NCBI RefSeq assembly: GCF_932276165.1
Contig: NC_063988.1
Coordinates: 1,426,001 to 1,490,000 of the forward strand
DNA length: 64,000 nucleotides
From: Plutella xylostella
Taxonomy: Eukaryota; Arthropoda; Insecta; Lepidoptera; Plutellidae
Direction of reading: 5' to 3'
Each line of letters begins with the position of its first letter. Within the stretch, counting starts at the first letter, position 1. The translations under genes and the position numbers were made by a program. Below, piece after piece: positions 1 through 12,644 of this stretch. Under the pieces are notes generated by a model. The model had not been told where the DNA came from and searched no databases. It worked only from the letters and a program-made list of their open reading frames with translations.

Positions 1-922
1 AAAAAGTTGTATGCTGTCAAAATCGTATGAAAGTAACTGTCAGCTATCGATAGATATACTTACAAAGTTATGGAAAATTTGCTATTGGAGTATACAAAAC
101 CGTATCGTATTTTGATGTGATTCAAAGGGATATCGTACACCTGGTGACTTTCTTCGGTAGCGAAGGAGCAGCTCCTCTAAAGCCTCAGTTAGGTACACAA
201 GTTGTGATGAAGTTGAGTTACTTTTTTGTGTATTTTTGAGGTGTGATGCTATATACAATGCTACACTAAATAAAGATCTTTCATAAGCTTGAGTGAGGGG
301 GCTCACTGAGTTATACATTTGTTAGAGCTAAGGTATGTCGATAATCATAATTATGTATGTATATACTTACCTATAAATATCTCATTCGTACAAATAAGAC
401 ACTGAATCAAGGAGAATGAGGCATCTGTTTTCCTCTGAGTCATACAAAATGCATTAGTTTAATAAGGCGTGGCCACGATAACTGATCCTTCATATGTACC
501 TATCAATATCAAATAAGTACATTCATTTGCCCACTGACTTTTATGTATACGATATACATAATAATAGATGGGTTTCATAAGTACACAATATACCTCTACA
601 TAAGACCAATATATCACTCCAAGCGACCCAAACTTATAACGCACTTAATTTTAAGTCCATTGGTACCGGAAAGCTAAACAATCAAATACTTAGTTAAAAT
701 AATGCTAATTGTAGCTATTGGGTAATACCTATATGGTGACACATTTAATTGTATAGAATTAGTAATTCGATAGGTCACATACCTAATAATTGTTTTCATT
801 GTGTAGCATTTAATTAAGATCTTAAACTTAAACACGTATTGTTTTATGAAATAGTTAACACAGGTAGGTACATACTTTAACTGTAACTGTAACTTGCCTA
901 TAAAGGTCCATATTATAGTATA

Positions 923-1073
923 CTAGCTGTCCCCGCGCGCTTCGCTTCGCCTTAAAAAGTTTTCCCGTGGGAATTACGGGATAAAAAGTAGCCTATGTTC
1001 ATTCCCAGGGTCTAGACCGTATGTATACCAAATTTCATTCAAATCCGTTCAGTAGTTTTGGCGTGAAAGAGTA

Positions 1074-1116
<43 letters not shown>

Positions 1117-1150
1117 CAGTTACTTTCGCATTTATAATATTAGTTAGGAT
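923..1150. repeat. (GTCT)n-associated lepidopteran interspersed repeat, copy 1
   Basis: Runs from ACTAGCTGTCCCCGC through CAAATTTCATTCAAATCCG and an uninterrupted run of about ten CAGA units (1076-1117) to TTTATAATATTAGT. Same family as 34724-34926, reversed. Confidence 0.75.
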
Positions 1151-1851
1151 TTTAGTCGATTTTCAGACAGACTTAAACTTAAAAAGGCTCATTGTTTAAA
1201 TACATTTACAACATGGTTTAATAAATCATTAACGAAGACTGTTAAGTATTTTTATTAAACAAGGTTTTTTTTTCTATTTGCGTTACAATGTTGATTTAGC
1301 TGAGTTTCAATAAGTACATTGTTACCGTCTTCAGATTATCATCTGAAGATTTTTGCAGTAAGTAGTAAGCTCAAAAACTATTTTGTGATAAATTCATGAA
1401 AAAAAAAGCTTCAGTCCTTACATATTTTGCACATACGTTGCCCCAACTAAAATCCCTTATCTAGATTACCTAAGTATACTTACTCATATTCTGGAATTTA
1501 TTTCTTAGTCATAGACAATGGACGTTATTTAAAACCATTTCAGTCACTTCAAATATTTTCTGCAGCCAAGTAGGTTGAAGCAATTTACATAATGTCGCAA
1601 TTTATTTCGTTATTTATTTCATTACTAACATTACACTTGCTTGAATGACGTTCATGAATGTAAATGTAAACAAAAGCTGTGATGTTTGTTCATTTGTAGC
1701 ATAGAACAACGCGGACTCGAGTGTAAATGTAATGTTTGTAAGTATAAGTATACGTCATATCGGTAAAATGGTTCTTCTTATCAAATGAGATTTAAATTTG
1801 CAATCATACCTCATAATCTAATATAGGATTTTGAAAAATACATTACCTGAA

Positions 1852-1929
1852 GGAAGGCGTAAGAGGGGAAGACCAAGAAAGACGTGGCTTGATTGTGTGA
1901 AAGAAAATATGAGAGTGTGGAGTGAATGA
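1852..1929 (+). pseudogene. Decayed LINE reverse-transcriptase C-terminal fragment
   Basis: Readable as GRRKRGRPRKTWLDCVKENM, a motif typical of the C-terminus of LINE ORF2 proteins in insects, then a stop. No upstream RT remains. Confidence 0.6.
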
Positions 1930-1997
1930 GGATATGACAGAGGATATGGTAAAATGGCCGACCCTAAATAAGGAAATACAATAATTTAAAAAAATAA

Positions 1998-2396
1998 AAA
2001 ACCGACTTAAAAAATAACTAAAAAATAAGAAATAATTAATTATAGCAGGAACATTCAACTGCTTTCCGTTTCCATGATCAGATCAGGTCATATCGGTCAC
2101 CATCATATTTTTTTATTATAAGAACTATATTTACGTTCTAAATTTCATTAGAATCGGTTAATATGTACCCAAAATGGAAATTCATACCCTGTTTTTACCC
2201 CTTTACCCACCCTTGGGGGTGAAACAAAATTCTGAAAAATAATGGGACCACCTGGGAGCTCAACCCAATACATCAAAAAAAGAATTTTCAAAATCGGTCC
2301 ATAAACGGCGGAGTAATCGGTGAACATACATAAAAAATATAAAAAAAAGATCCTTACGAATTGAGAACCTCCTCCTTTTTTTGAAGTCGGTTAAAA
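1998..2396. repeat. Interspersed repeat with CCGACTT ends
   Basis: Runs between AACCGACTTAAAAAA and TTTTGAAGTCGGTT, inverted at the ends. The inner parts (GGTCACCATCATA, ACCCTTGGGGGTGAAAC) look like a common lepidopteran non-coding repeat. No coding content. Confidence 0.55.
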
Positions 2397-2399
2397 AGG

Positions 2400-5300
2400 C
2401 TAGGAAGAAGAAGATTGTACAAATCGCATAAAGTATCTATGGCAATATGATAAAAAAATTAAGCCTATTTAATCGAAGTGACGCTAAATTCAAATAAAGT
2501 CGGGAGGATCCTGTTATTAGGCAGAAACTTAGGTACTAAACCACACGAACGTTGAACGTTATTTCGATTTTCGCGTTACCGGTAAGCCATTTTTTTTATA
2601 GTCAATAGTTGAACTGGACGTCAGACTACGCCTACGCACCCTGCCTGATGCATAGCAAATCCAAATATTTCTTCTACTTAACGGATTAGGTAAGTACTAC
2701 ATAATAACAGTAGTGCTCAAACACCAGACAGTCAGTCAATATAATGTTAACTAAGAAAACAATTGTGGGAAGTGTGTGTAATGGAGGAAAAACTGCTTTC
2801 TCAAGGCTTTACACTGGTTGTGTATTGAATCGAGAAAATGTTCGATGTCATTCTTAGAAAGATTTATGTTGCTGTACCAAGGTTCTATTGGACTTAAATA
2901 ATTTTTCTCATGGTTTTTCCTATTGACTATTGGACTGTGAAAAGTGCCTTATGTACCTTTTTAGTCAAGTCTAACTTTATTTTTGAATAATAAATAAACA
3001 TAACTGCAGTTTCATACATTTAAATCATTTCTTATAAGTAAAAAAATATATAAAAAAAAGAAAGTTTTTTTTTGGGAATACCAAGAAGTTAAGAAATTTA
3101 CGTAGATTATTCTTGCCTCGAATAGTCTTTGTACAACATGTTAAATTAAACTGAAATAAAACAAAACAGTGTCATTATGAATCCTAAACCTTTTTTGTTA
3201 AAAATACTTATTAAAAAAGATGAAAATAGGTGACAGGTTGGTCCCACGGTGCACCAAGTAGGTCGGTAGCGGGCTAGCAGGGCGCGGCGGCGGTGGGAGC
3301 GGCGGCTCTCTGCGGACTTTATATTGACTCAACTGGAACTAACGTGTCGTGTAAAAGTGACGCCTTTCACGATCCAATATTATATTTAATGTAAAATGTT
3401 ATAGATGTACAGGCGATTGCATACTTAATATATTTATGTAGACCACCGCCGCCGATAGGTAGTGGATTGGAGAAGCACTTAAAGAAGATGAAATAAATAT
3501 AAATTATAGTTTCATCTGTAATTAGGTACTTACCTACTCAGTAATGTAGGAATTTTTGTGTCATAAAACAATCTCGAGGAGTCTCATCTGCAGGTTCCTA
3601 TTCACTTACTTAATAATTTTACTAAGGACTTAAGTGAAACGGTGGAAAACATTGTTTACACTCAGACTCAGAAGAATAAAGAAAATACTTACAACAATAA
3701 TGTGCCTTCAACAAAAAGTTTTTAATGTTATGTCCAGCCAGCATTGCCATGCCATATGGCCGGCAGCAGAACTTTCATCTTGACGTTAAATAAATTGAAA
3801 AGGAGGTTTAATGCATTCCTGAAGTATTTGGAACATGTTAACGTTTCGGATGTGATTGAAATAATCGTGCACTTTCTAACTTAATTTAATTTAAAGTCAT
3901 GTCGGTTTTTATGCTTTTTACTTTTCTCGTTTACGACATTATGTTATCCTTTCTATGTCAGGTTAACAGGGTTCCAAAATTCCATGACGAAAATTCGGCA
4001 TGCAACATTCACTTTAAATATACTTAATGTAGGATTTATGGCTTTTATGGGTTCTTATAGCATACTCAGTACGTTTCACTAATTTATCATACTCAAATAA
4101 AGCGACTGCAGAACCGTAAACGACGAGTTATATGCTCAAAGATAATCCTACTTTAAACTCTTAAATTCCTCGCACTTTACTTAAAAATTCACTTGAAGTA
4201 CCGTCCTGTACAAGTACCTCGGTAAGTACCCATTTAAGTAAGCCACAAATAGTCGTAACTTAGCATTAAAATTTCGTCCACGTAGCGTCCGCTTACTCAT
4301 GTCTCTTTATACTTTTTTGGCGGAGCGAGGCAATGACCGAGACACATTATGGCAAAAATGTCAAAGTAAGTTCTTGAGGGGTTTGTAAAATGTCATGCAG
4401 ATAATCTTCGTAGACGAAATGTTTTATGAAAATATCGTAAACTTTCATCTTCGATAATATAACTTCATGATGGAGGTAAAATTTTAAATTCCACTCTTCT
4501 TAGTAAGAAAGTCCTGTCTTATGGCTGAACCTATTTTTATAAGAAAATAAAAATAATGCCCAATGATCCTCTGCAATACAGGTTTTTGGGTTTCCGCATA
4601 TTGGTGTCAAGGCCGCGCATATTGTACGCATCATTAGAAGTCATCTGCGTAGCGGATTGGGGTAAAACTTGATGGCATTTAGAAAAATACAAGAATGGCA
4701 GGAGGTGGCCATGGTTTAATTAATTTAAATTGTTTAAGTTACTATTGTACAATCTCAATCGAAGAAGATTGTATTTATTATTTTTATTTTCTTATAAAAA
4801 TAGGTTCAGCCATTTGGGAGATACGCTAACACTGACAGATACATAGATACACAGACATGTTAAACTTATAACACCCCCCTTTAAAAAGAAATGCAAAGTA
4901 GCTAAGATATAAGAAAAATACTTAGTTTACATTTGAAATCCTGCTTCATTTTTGTCAGTATTTGTGTGACATCATTCCTTCTGAAAAGTGGATGTAAGTA
5001 AAGTTGTTAGCAGAAGTTTTTCATCTGATTAATTGTTCAAACGTACCTACCTATACTTACATCATAAAACTTACTAAGAATGAACCATCAGTACCAGCAA
5101 CACAAAAGTTGTTGCAAAATGATTTGATCGTTACTTATGCAGTTTCCTGCAAAACCTTTCATAACTTTGAGGTGTTTCTATCTATGTTTAGCAATATGAG
5201 TTGTAATCGATGCACTCAGATTAATTATAGACTTCTCATGAATTATTCAATTAAAAAAGCGACCTTGTTCTAAGAATAAATTTGCAAATAAGCAAGTTTT

Positions 5301-5890
5301 TTGAGTAATCTGTTATCAAGTTGGGTCGCTCGGATTTAGATTGATGTTATTAATCTATATATTAAAATTCGCGATATTAATAATTAGCACAATAGCACGA
5401 TACAATTAGATATTAGTAGAGTAGTATTACTACCTTCAATTATAAAAACCGTCTGTTACTTGTCTAAGCCCGTTACCTACCTACACTCTAATAGTACTTA
5501 TATGTGAACACTAGGTGTACCTAGAATCTAGACTCGCCGACCTCACCTTTGTCAAGGCAACCTGACCCTGGCGGCGCACTCTCAGACTTAATCCACAAAT
5601 TATCACTTTCACCACTGGAGTCTTTTCATAAGATTATCTGTACCTACTTAATTTATTAGGGTTTCTTTTATGTTTAGTTTTGTCTGAAACAACGATTGCT
5701 TTCACTTAATGTAAAAAGAGTTGTGTTTAATTTTCACCTGTTGATAATGGTAAGTATCTAATGATCATAATTATAGAATTCTCAAATTTGAAGAACCTCT
5801 CCGTAAATGAGCTCTAATATTCATCATACCACTATCCATCATGTCCTTACAGCTAGGCACGGTCTCCTTCCAATGAAGGAAGGTTTTTTT
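2400..5890. other. Intergenic, no gene seen
   Basis: AT-rich sequence with scattered stops in all frames. The only open frame over 80 codons (5004-5273) has no recognisable features. Apart from the GC island at 3240 I see no structured element. Confidence 0.6.
3240..3325. promoter_or_regulatory. GC-rich island in AT-rich upstream DNA
   Basis: About 85 bp of CpG- and GGCGG-rich sequence in surroundings that are mostly A+T. It could be a promoter or non-coding first exon of the myosin gene, about 10 kb upstream. Nothing else supports this. Confidence 0.25.
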
Positions 5891-5899
5891 AGGCCAAGT

Positions 5900-6110
5900 C
5901 TAATTTACTAGACCTGAAAAACAATGCGATACCCAGCGTGTAAAGTTGTTCTTCTTCCGACATGCAAGCAGACACCCAGATGTCACCATGTCACACTCGT
6001 CCTCGGGAGCAGTGTCAGGTTGCCAACCGGTTGCTGGACGGGAAGGGCCACTGTTCCTTGACGAAATACGGAGTTTTGGCACGCTGCTGCTGCCACGACA
6101 CTTATCTCTT
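5900..6110 (-). repeat. Probable transposon-derived fragment
   Basis: A minus-strand open stretch (PSRPATGWQPDTAPEDECD...) is GC-rich against its flanks and directly abuts the nested MITE. It looks like a piece of a mobile element; I cannot assign a family. Confidence 0.35.
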
Positions 6111-6165
6111 TGTATAAAATTTACGTACCGATTTCAGGACAGCTACACTACCGCCACCGCACTTA

Positions 6166-6507
6166 GGCCTTGGTCTCCTATTTACGCCGTAGGTCGCGTC
6201 TAGCGTCACGCCGTAGGCCGCGTCACGATGCTCACTATAGAAATGTACTGATGCGGTCTCCCTCACACGCCGACGTTGGCGCGTATAGTGCCACAAACTT
6301 ATCTGTTCCGGTGAGAGCGAACTAAATTGGTCCATACCTCATTACTTACTAAATGAATTTCATATTGACATAGATTATATGGACCAATTTAGTTCGCTCT
6401 CACCGGAACAGATAAGTTTGTGGCACTATAGACATAATGAGCATTGTGACGCGGCCTACGGCGGTGACACTTGACGCGACCTACGGAGTAAATAGGAGAC
6501 CCGGGCC
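6166..6507. mobile_element. PIF/Harbinger-like MITE interrupted by a second MITE
   Basis: Long inverted repeats (GGCC..GGTCTCCTATTTAC and its partner) are flanked by TTA on both sides (6163-6165, 6508-6510), the 3-bp duplication of Harbinger-like elements. It is interrupted by the element at 6286-6428. A copy without the interruption lies at 32479-32675. Confidence 0.78.
6286..6428. mobile_element. Nested Tc1/mariner-like MITE with 51-bp perfect inverted repeats
   Basis: Arms 6286-6336 and 6378-6428 are exact reverse complements around a 41-bp loop and begin TAGTGCCACAAAC. It is flanked by TA (6284-6285, 6429-6430). The empty site in the copy at 32479 shows the single TA, confirming insertion with TA duplication. 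Confidence 0.85.
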
Positions 6508-6971
6508 TTAGCAATCGACAATCCTTACGCAGCATCGCTTATCGATCAAATCTGACGTAACTTGAATGAATCTCAGTACCCGAGTCTGCGTTGTTCTATA
6601 ATCTATAGAATCTCAATATTGTTGATTGCTAATAAGCAGGGGTGGTAAGACTGCAGCTCTCCGTAATTTCGTATGTAAGGAAGAGTAACCCAGATTAGGT
6701 TCAAATGTTACAAAAATAACTTACAATAATATTAGTGCCAAAATTTAAAATAATTAAGGAAGTAGGTATAGGTATGTAATTATAGGCGCGATGCTATTGG
6801 TTACAGTCAAAGCTTGCTTAAACGGCCCAAAAAGACTTAAGCTAGTGCAAGTGTGAGTATTGCTGCGTATTAATAGAAACAGCGGAACAATGACCGAATA
6901 CACCGGCATTCAGAGAACAAGCTCATTCTTATTAAGAATAATGTAGTTACCTAGTTCACTTGCGACTAACA

Positions 6972-7169
6972 TAATACACTCACGAGCAAAGAAACAGTTT
7001 CACTTACAAAATGCAGACACCAAATGGCTCCGATTTTTAAAACATGGAATAGAAAATTTGAACAAAATATTCTATTCCATCCATTAAGTTAGTTTTTTTT
7101 CCGTTTAGGAGTAGGTAATCAGGTGATTTTCTCAATGGAACTTTTTCATTTCCCGTGAGTGTAATAGTA
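6972..7169. mobile_element. TACACTCACGAGCAA-end MITE, longer copy
   Basis: Ends TACACTCACGAGCAA and TTTCCCGTGAGTGTA are inverted and TA-flanked. Same ends as the copies at 8639-8732, 10250-10350 and 53772-53856. Confidence 0.5.
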
Positions 7170-7929
7170 TTATAAAAGGCATGGATTGTAATAGACATTT
7201 GCATGTAATGCATTTATGTTTCAATATGACCCAAACCCGGGCTTAGGTAACAGTACGAGCCGATGACTAACTCAGTTTTAAATAAGTACCTAAGTGAAAA
7301 TCTAAACTTTACCTATCTACCACAAGAACTTCAGACAGATGTTTAGCGCTGTCGAACGAATGCCTAATAAATCTTTCAAATACCATTTTAAAACACTTGT
7401 CAAATTATCCATGTTTCAGTAATATCCCTAGGATTTTCGGGAAAACTCGATTTATAAAATTTTATCATCCTACGAAACCTTACATTCTTCAAGCCTCTCA
7501 TATAGAACCTAACTAAATACAGAATTAGAATGCTATTAAGTTTTCTAGTCTCTTTTAATTTAGATTTTTAATTACTTCTACATATCAAAGCTAGATTATG
7601 CCTAGGTTGGTAACGTACTTCATCAAGTATGAATCAATTTTTTGTATGCCAACCATCCGGTAAAGGAGTCGACCGTTATGCCGTCATGAGTACGGTTTTA
7701 GGTTGAGGACGTTACTCATTTGCATTCGTCATTCAAACGCCGTTTGAAATTAGAATAGAATAGATTGGCCGGCAACAAAACAATACAAATTAAGAACTAA
7801 GCTTTAACTAGTATGCACACTAGGAATTAAACTTGACTACTTACTGCCCTTATATATACATACGAGTACATACTGATCAAACACATAACCCACCTTTTTT
7901 TCGTCGGTGTAGTCTGGTAAAAACTAACT

Positions 7930-7985
7930 ACGTGGTAAATCCACCAAATCGTGGACCAGCATGGTGGGTTGGGAACTCCAAGCTA
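7930..7985 (+). repeat. SINE body fragment
   Basis: ATCCACCAAATCGTGGACCAGCATGGTGGG-type sequence matches the body of the 37-kb SINE, read in reverse there. No head or tail. Confidence 0.5.
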
Positions 7986-8365
7986 AAGAACGTAAGTAGG
8001 TACCTGATATTCGTCGAATATGAACAAAGGTTACCAGTGTGAACTTACTAAAGTTAACAGCCTAGATACTTAATGTTATTCGAAATGAAGACCAGGTTTT
8101 TCCTCTTTAGGACCTAGGTACCAACTACAGAAGGTACGTCGAAGTGTAAGTAAATAATACGATTAACCGCCCAAATAGAATAGAATAGAATGGCGATGGC
8201 GATCAAACAATAATAACAATAATGTAGTGAATCAGGTCACTAGGGACAAACAAACTGGGACACGCGATAATTCTATTTTGTTCTCTTTTTCTGCTATCGG
8301 CCTATTTGGAGTTCCGCTAAAAAGAAACGAAAAAAAAACAGTATCATTCATTCATTCATACTTGC

Positions 8366-8445
8366 ATAATATTTCATCATCATCATCAGCCTATAGCAGT
8401 CCACTGCTGGACGTAGGCCTCTCCCATAGCATGCCACGGGATGCG
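8366..8445 (+). repeat. LINE 3'-tail fragment (CATCATCAGCC...)
   Basis: CATCATCATCAGCCTATAGC then AGTCCACTGCTGGACGTAGG, a tail sequence seen again at 14359-14415, 41080-41155 (reversed) and 53128-53195. Confidence 0.55.
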
Positions 8446-8638
8446 ATATTTATGCGATATTCTACAAATTATTTATTAAGTAGGTACATGTACATGTATA
8501 GCATTAAATAGGTAGGGGAAATACGCATGGACTACATAATAAATAACAATTTGAAACTTTCAAATTCCTACTCTGTAATTTACAGAATCACACATTTACC
8601 CACATTTTGCGTAAGTTTTCCTTCCAGAGTGTATGTTA

Positions 8639-8732
8639 TTATTCACTCACGAGCAATGAAAACGTTCCAGAGACATATTATTATGGAACAGCAATGGCAG
8701 GTGAGACCTTTTCATTGCACGTGAGTGTATTA
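8639..8732. mobile_element. CACTCACGAGCAATGAAAA-end MITE
   Basis: About 90 bp with inverted ends CACTCACGAGCAATGAAAA and TTTTCATTGCACGTGAGTG, and an AT-rich centre. Member of a four-copy family in this window. Confidence 0.6.
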
Positions 8733-9897
8733 GAGGAGCTTTTACAAAAACCTGAACTTGAGAACAATTCTAGTTCGAGACCTTGTAGTTGCAATAAAAA
8801 CGTAAAAATATTTAGGTATGCAAATTGGACCATATTAGGTATGATATTATGATTGGTATCATACATATTACTAGCTATGTGTAGGTATCAGTAGGTAACT
8901 ATTATGTTTATTTTTTATTTAATTGACAACATTTCAAATAAAATGCTCACCGATTTTATTTTATTTTCGACGAGATATCACAAATTTAGATGACCCGCAT
9001 TTTTTTATTTCTTAATATTTCTATGTTTTAATATATATTTTTAATTTCAAAGTTCAAAATTTTTATAATATGAGTGACGTCACGTCGAGGCTTGGGATAA
9101 AAATATTTTCGTTGCCTGCCTAACCTAAAAAAAAAGTTGGATGACATTAACTTGACATGAACAAGGACCAATCAACTTCAACTTCAACTTTATTTTGTGG
9201 CAAGAACCAATCACGAACTTTCGTCATTGACAAGGACACATAAAAGTGACAGACATTTGAGTGATGTTTGTCATTGTCATTGTCAAAGTGACATAACATG
9301 TTTTTTTGTTGTTCATGTTTGAGAAGTAAAAGCGCGTTTAATTATTATGCCACATCGTGATGTCACGAATGATAATTTAGATTTTTATGTTTTTCTCAGA
9401 AATAAATCAATAGAAAAATCGGAAACATTTTTTTTTGTGAATATTAGAGCCATATCTCTAAATGGTTTTCGATTTTCAACTGTATAAAATTTTGAAATGT
9501 TGTCAATTGGCTGCGTCAAAAACGGCTTCGTTAAAGGTGTTTTAAATATTTCGACAAAGTTCTGGGGTGCCCCCGTTTATGAGTCACGGTGTGCCAGCAT
9601 GATGTCATTATACGGACATGTTAATTGTTATTTCCTATTTTTTGGTTAAGTTAGTTATAGGTAAGTAAGTCAAAATTATACATAAGTAACCTAAGTATAC
9701 CTACTTTTCACACAATCTATAATTTATAAATTACTTAAATCAGGTAAGTGCAGTATTTTTTGTAAAAACTATACTTTACTTTAAAATTAGTGCCTTCGGC
9801 ATTGTTACTAACGTGTACCTAACCCCTTATCAAATAATAAAAAAAGAATTCATACGACTCCGTTTAATGTCCAAACACTCACGCCTTGTCTTAATGT

Positions 9898-10121
9898 ACT
9901 CCCTTGCGGGGTAGGCAGAGGTGCATTGCTGCACCCACTTTTCGCCAGTGTTATGTTAGTCCCAATGTAATAGGGGGCGGGCCTATTGCCATTTTACGGG
10001 CACATCCAAGACCCGAGAACAAGTATCTGTGTTTAAACAAATATCTGCCCCAGCCGGGAATCGAACCCGGGACCATCGGCTCAGTAGTCAGGGTCACTAA
10101 CCACTACGCCATTCGGTCGTC
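9898..10121 (-). mobile_element. tRNA-derived SINE
   Basis: The right end, read on the minus strand, has polymerase III promoter boxes (GGCGTAGTGGTTAGTGACC and GGTTCGATTCCCGG). A perfect 10-bp target duplication GTCTTAATGT (9888-9897, 10122-10131) defines the ends. Confidence 0.88.
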
Positions 10122-10249
10122 GTCTTAATGTCCAATGTTTTCAAAAGTCGTGCATGCATGGAGGATAACTTCATTGATTCGCGTGTAACAGTTTATTGCT
10201 GATGTGTATGTATAAGCCACTCATATCACATATCAATTTAATATAAAGT

Positions 10250-10350
10250 ACACTCTCGAGTCTCGCGACCTCGCGAGTAATGAAAAAGTTTAACCTGCCA
10301 TTGCCGTCCCGTTAGGTATATTGTCACTGGAACTTTGTCATTGCTCGCGC
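10250..10350. mobile_element. Divergent copy of the CACTC-end MITE
   Basis: Contains GCGAGTAATGAAAAAGTTTAACC and, inverted, GGAACTTTGTCATTGCTCGCG. More diverged than the 8.6-kb copy. Confidence 0.45.
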
Positions 10351-10663
10351 GTATTGTTGGGATTTTGTGGACGTAACATATTAAGCCTGTGCAAGTAAAG
10401 ATAACAAACATTGTTATCGATTTACTGAGACTGATAATACTGATGCATTAATTGGACCTAGTTAATGATACTGTCTTTCTTGGGATGACTATAGATTCAA
10501 AGTTACAGTGGGGTCCCGCCCTATGCGGTTGTTTTGGCTATATCTTGGCCATACCTTAATCGATTTTAGATTAGAATATGTTATTTTAAAGTTTATAAAT
10601 TGATTATGTTTTTAAGCTGTAGTGCCTGAAAAATTGTCAGATAAAATTCTTTTTTAAATTAGC

Positions 10664-11745
10664 TTTTTATTATTATTATTAAATTCTTTATTGCACATAA
10701 ATTTATTTGTACATAGGCGAACTTAATGCTAAAAGCATTCTCTTCCAGTTAACCTTGGGCGTTGTGGAGAAAATGATAGGTAGTGCGAAAGACAATGAGA
10801 ACAGTTTAATTCTGTTTAATATCTATTGTTTAACACTAGAATATATACTTACTTATACATAATATCATAAAATAAACGTAAAAAATATACTTATAAATAC
10901 ATAATATATATATATATATACCTACATACATAATTTAAATATATAGTTACTATAACAAAAAATAATAATATCATCGTCACACTTACAAACTACAACAAAA
11001 CAGATAAACTATATATTAGATCTGCTGCTGATTGTTCGGTTTCTGGAGGTAGTGCAGACGAACCTTAGACTTAAAGGTTTCTATGGACTGCGATTGCCTT
11101 ATATGCAATGGTAACTCGTTCCACAGGCGAACCGCTGACACGGTGAAAGAATCCGAATACCCTGCCGCATTATGCTCTGGGGTACGAAAGAGCAAATTTC
11201 GACTTGACCGTTGAGGACGATCAGTAAAGTCAAAGAATGAGAAGCGATCAGTTAAGTAAGAGGGGGCACAAGGATTATAAACCATACCATATACTAGGGA
11301 AACAATATGAGCATTCCTTCGATGACGGATGTTGAGCCACTTGAGTTTATTACGAAAATCGGTGACATGGTCATACTTACGCAGGCCAAAAATATAGCGA
11401 ATGCATAAGTTGAGCAGACGGTCGAGTTTATCAAGTAGCTCTTCGGTGATATCAGGGTAGCACACATCTGCGTAGTCAATGATAGGGAGCAACAAGGAGT
11501 TGACTAGCGTAACTTTGGTCGAGTATGGCAAGAAATTCTGCAACCGTTTTAGTCCATGCATCGAGGCATAGATCTTGCGACTAATTTCTGAGACATGCAA
11601 TTCCCATGACAGGTTATTCTGGATATGAAGACCAAGGTTTTTAACACTGTCACAGTAAGGCAAAGTAACCCCATCGAAGATTACTGGTGGTAGTGGGCCG
11701 TTTCGCAGTCTAGCCAAGCGATACCTGCTGCCAACAAACATAACC
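10664..11745 (-). mobile_element. 5'-truncated LINE with RT C-terminal fragment
   Basis: The 241-codon frame (11016-11741) matches the region after the RT catalytic site in CR1/jockey-like elements (SVKNLGLHIQNNLSWELHV, then LWNELPLHIRQSQSIETFKS). No catalytic motif is included. The 3' end (left) carries (ATT)n near 10666-10683. Truncated at the 5' end on insertion; not the same family as the LINE at 54 kb. Confidence 0.82.
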
Positions 11746-11759
11746 TGGGTTTTTTATTA

Positions 11760-12640
11760 TAGCAAAAAAACTCTTGAATATACATAATTACATAATAACT
11801 AGGTAAAACTTTATTAAATTCATATCAATTAAACTATTCTAGCTTAGCTATATGTTACCTATGTAGTTTTATCACTGGCCACCTTACAGGCCACCCTTCG
11901 TTCATTAAGAGTCACTAATATAAAAAGTAAATAAATAAATGGCGTTATTATTGTGTTAGGAAACCTCGTATAAAACAATGTCGTTACGCTGTCGCTGATA
12001 ACAACCCTTCTGGATTACAATAGTTATTATTAAAAGTACCTATTAAAATATTATCATTAGTAAATTATCCTCTTTATATGTTTGTTTACGTCAAGTACTT
12101 ACATATAACAATTTACAATAAGTAGTCTCTATTTAAGTAGTTAGTCAGTTCAGCACACTGTTAGGTTTACACGATTGCTCATCCTTCTTATAAATTGTAA
12201 ATAATTTACAAATATTAAATTTAATATGAGAGTGTATTGATTTTTGACATTTTAATATTATATTCAATAGGTACAGTGATTCTAAAACGTGATTGTATTA
12301 TATCCACGAGTGGATAAAAGTGATAAGTGCACTAATGGATTACCGCAAAAATGGCCTGTATGATGAGGATGTACTTATTCTCAGAAATATTGAAGACAAA
12401 AAGTAAGGGTTACCACAAAAACTTAGACGTGCTGTAGCGACTTTAGCGCTGTCAAACGCCTATAAAATCTGTCAAATTTTGTTTTTAACACTACTAAACA
12501 GTGTTTAAAGTTATTTGTGGAAGCACAGTAAGAGTCGGATCGAGAAACTCTGGCTGAACCACTTTAACTCTCTTTCAACTCAAATAATTTTACCCAATGT
12601 AAATGCCAATGATTACAACTCCTTTCATATTTAATTACTT
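11760..12640. other. Intergenic or myosin 5' intron, no gene seen
   Basis: AT-rich sequence between the truncated LINE and the splice-like array. A stretch near 12435-12520 (AGCGCTGTCAAACGCCTATA) partly recurs at 7345 and may be a repeat. Confidence 0.5.
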
Positions 12641-12644
12641 ATAC

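Noticed and set aside
1076..1117. Regular short repeats that might suggest a CRISPR array
   Set aside because: A plain CAGA tetranucleotide microsatellite without spacers, in a eukaryotic genome.
5004..5273. 89-codon open frame in the upstream intergenic region
   Set aside because: AT-rich composition, no recognisable domain, no promoter or poly(A) context.
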